From: Synergistota bacterium
GTDB taxonomy: Bacteria; Synergistota; JAGHAJ01
DNA length: 6,097 bases
NCBI GenBank assembly: GCA_021161545.1
Contig: JAGHAJ010000252.1
Span: forward strand, 1-6,097
Direction: 5' to 3'
Position 1 is the stretch's first letter; each line of letters begins with the position of its first letter. Under the pieces are notes generated by a model that worked only from the letters and a program-made list of their open reading frames with translations, was not told the origin of the DNA and ran no database searches. Below, in pieces: positions 5,561 to 6,097 of this stretch. Made by a program: the position numbers and the translations under genes.

Positions 5561-5583
5561 GCGGGTGGGGAATCTCCACCCGC
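5561..5583 (-). terminator. Hairpin closing the phage-type gene
   Basis: GCGGGTGG (5561-5568) and CCACCCGC (5576-5583) form a perfect 8-bp GC-rich stem with a 7-base loop, starting 11 bases after the stop at 5595. There is no T-run after it on the minus strand, so intrinsic termination would be weak; it may act with Rho or protect the mRNA end. Confidence 0.55.
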
Positions 5584-5594
5584 TTTAGGCTATT

Positions 5595-6097
5595 TCAGTT
5601 CTTCAGGCTCTGGTTCATGATTTCTATGCCCTGCAGGTATTGTTCTTTTTTAAGGTAGTCTATGGCTTCCTTTGCCTGCTGTCTGGTGAGCTCTTTGGTG
5701 CTGGATATACCCCACTTCTGTTTTATGTATTCGTGCAGCATCTCCTCATAGTTGTTGGTCCTTGCTATTGTGTGCAGGAGCTTTATCTGGTTTGCTGTGA
5801 TTGGCTCTGTCTTTTCTTCTGTTTCTGTCTTTTCCTCTGGTTGTTCCACCTCCATGTCGAGGATTTCTGCTATAGCCCTGTTCTTTGCACGGGTCTCTGC
5901 CACTGTTGCCGTGTCGTGGTGGAGCCTCTCTGATGGCTCCATCTCCTTGGTGTTGCATACTCCGAGTGATGACACGAGTCTGCCGTTTTCGTCTGTGGCT
6001 CTGACTTCCACCATGTATGTGATGCTTCCGTCTGCTTCCTGATAGCTCTGGACATCCCATATCTCGAGGTTGATGTTGTAGAGCTTTGCCAGACTCA
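5595..6097 (-). CDS. Phage/plasmid-type protein resembling single-strand annealing or recombination proteins, 5' end outside the window
   Basis: 166 C-terminal residues are visible. The frame stays open to the window edge (SLAKLYNINLEIWDVQSYQE precedes an internal ATG at 6014), so the start lies beyond it. The N-terminal part has beta strands with MVEVRATDENGRLVSSLGVC and then a helix with the pattern TATVAETRAKNRAIAEILD, which I associate with phage Rad52/ERF-like and related proteins of mobile DNA. An acidic linker with repeated EEKTE follows, then a C-terminal helical domain, ITANQIKLLHTIARTNNYEE...STKELTRQQAKEAIDYL, of a kind found at the end of phage recombination and ssDNA-handling proteins. 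A GC hairpin follows the stop. The neighbouring cassette promoter lies just downstream on the same strand. The family resemblance is by pattern only; the exact function is not certain. Confidence 0.8.
   Translation of the reverse strand, partial: SLAKLYNINLEIWDVQSYQEADGSITYMVEVRATDENGRLVSSLGVCNTKEMEPSERLHHDTATVAETRAKNRAIAEILDMEVEQPEEKTETEEKTEPITANQIKLLHTIARTNNYEEMLHEYIKQKWGISSTKELTRQQAKEAIDYLKKEQYLQGIEIMNQSLKN

Noticed and set aside
5640-6060. Several overlapping frames on both strands in the phage-type gene
   Set aside because: Shadows of a long coherent minus-strand frame whose sequence has domain-like structure through to the window edge.

Overview
This is a bacterial, rather AT-rich accessory region with Shine-Dalgarno-led genes and frequent AGA/AGG and ATA codons. 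Nothing in it fixes the taxon. A membrane 4Fe-4S protein fits an anaerobic or redox-active lifestyle, and the mix of a DNA methyltransferase, a Rpn-type nuclease, a decayed ATPase, a phage/plasmid-type protein and recombination-like sites marks the window as a genomic island rather than core genome.

Layout. Positions 1-1961 (+ strand) hold a two-gene operon: the 3' part of an N4/N6-type DNA methyltransferase, followed with an ATGA overlap by an unrecognised 180-residue protein that may be its restriction or accessory partner. From about 2046 onward all genes lie on the minus strand. Positions 2046 to about 2600 are a broken AAA_14/DUF4143 ATPase pseudogene. Positions 2693-3706 encode an intact Rpn/PD-(D/E)XK nuclease with a DUF4351-like tail, flanked by two copies of a related ~67-bp direct repeat. 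Positions 3825-4772 encode a NapH/NosR-like membrane 4Fe-4S protein. Positions 4898-5377 encode a small nucleotidyltransferase-like protein. Positions 5595-6097 hold the 3' part of a protein resembling phage recombination or annealing proteins.

The most interesting part is 4796-5541. The 159-residue gene is bounded by sites containing GTTAGGC/GCCTAAC. Its 3' site is an 88-bp imperfect inverted repeat that begins GCCTAAC and ends GTTAGGC, as integron attC sites do, while its 5' boundary carries a single GTTAGGC. Read on the minus strand this has the layout of a 603-bp gene cassette. Upstream is a recognisable promoter and a strong-RBS 27-codon leader ORF that crosses the putative junction and overlaps the cassette gene's start by ATGA, similar in layout to the short attI ORF that boosts first-cassette translation in class 1 integrons. 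No integron integrase is visible, and the spacers in the attC-like site are asymmetric, so this may be an integrase-less cassette, an insertion at a secondary site, or a different element with similar ends.

The restriction-type operon and the minus-strand mobile genes converge at about 1962-2045. The minus-strand genes look assembled by separate insertion events rather than forming one pathway.
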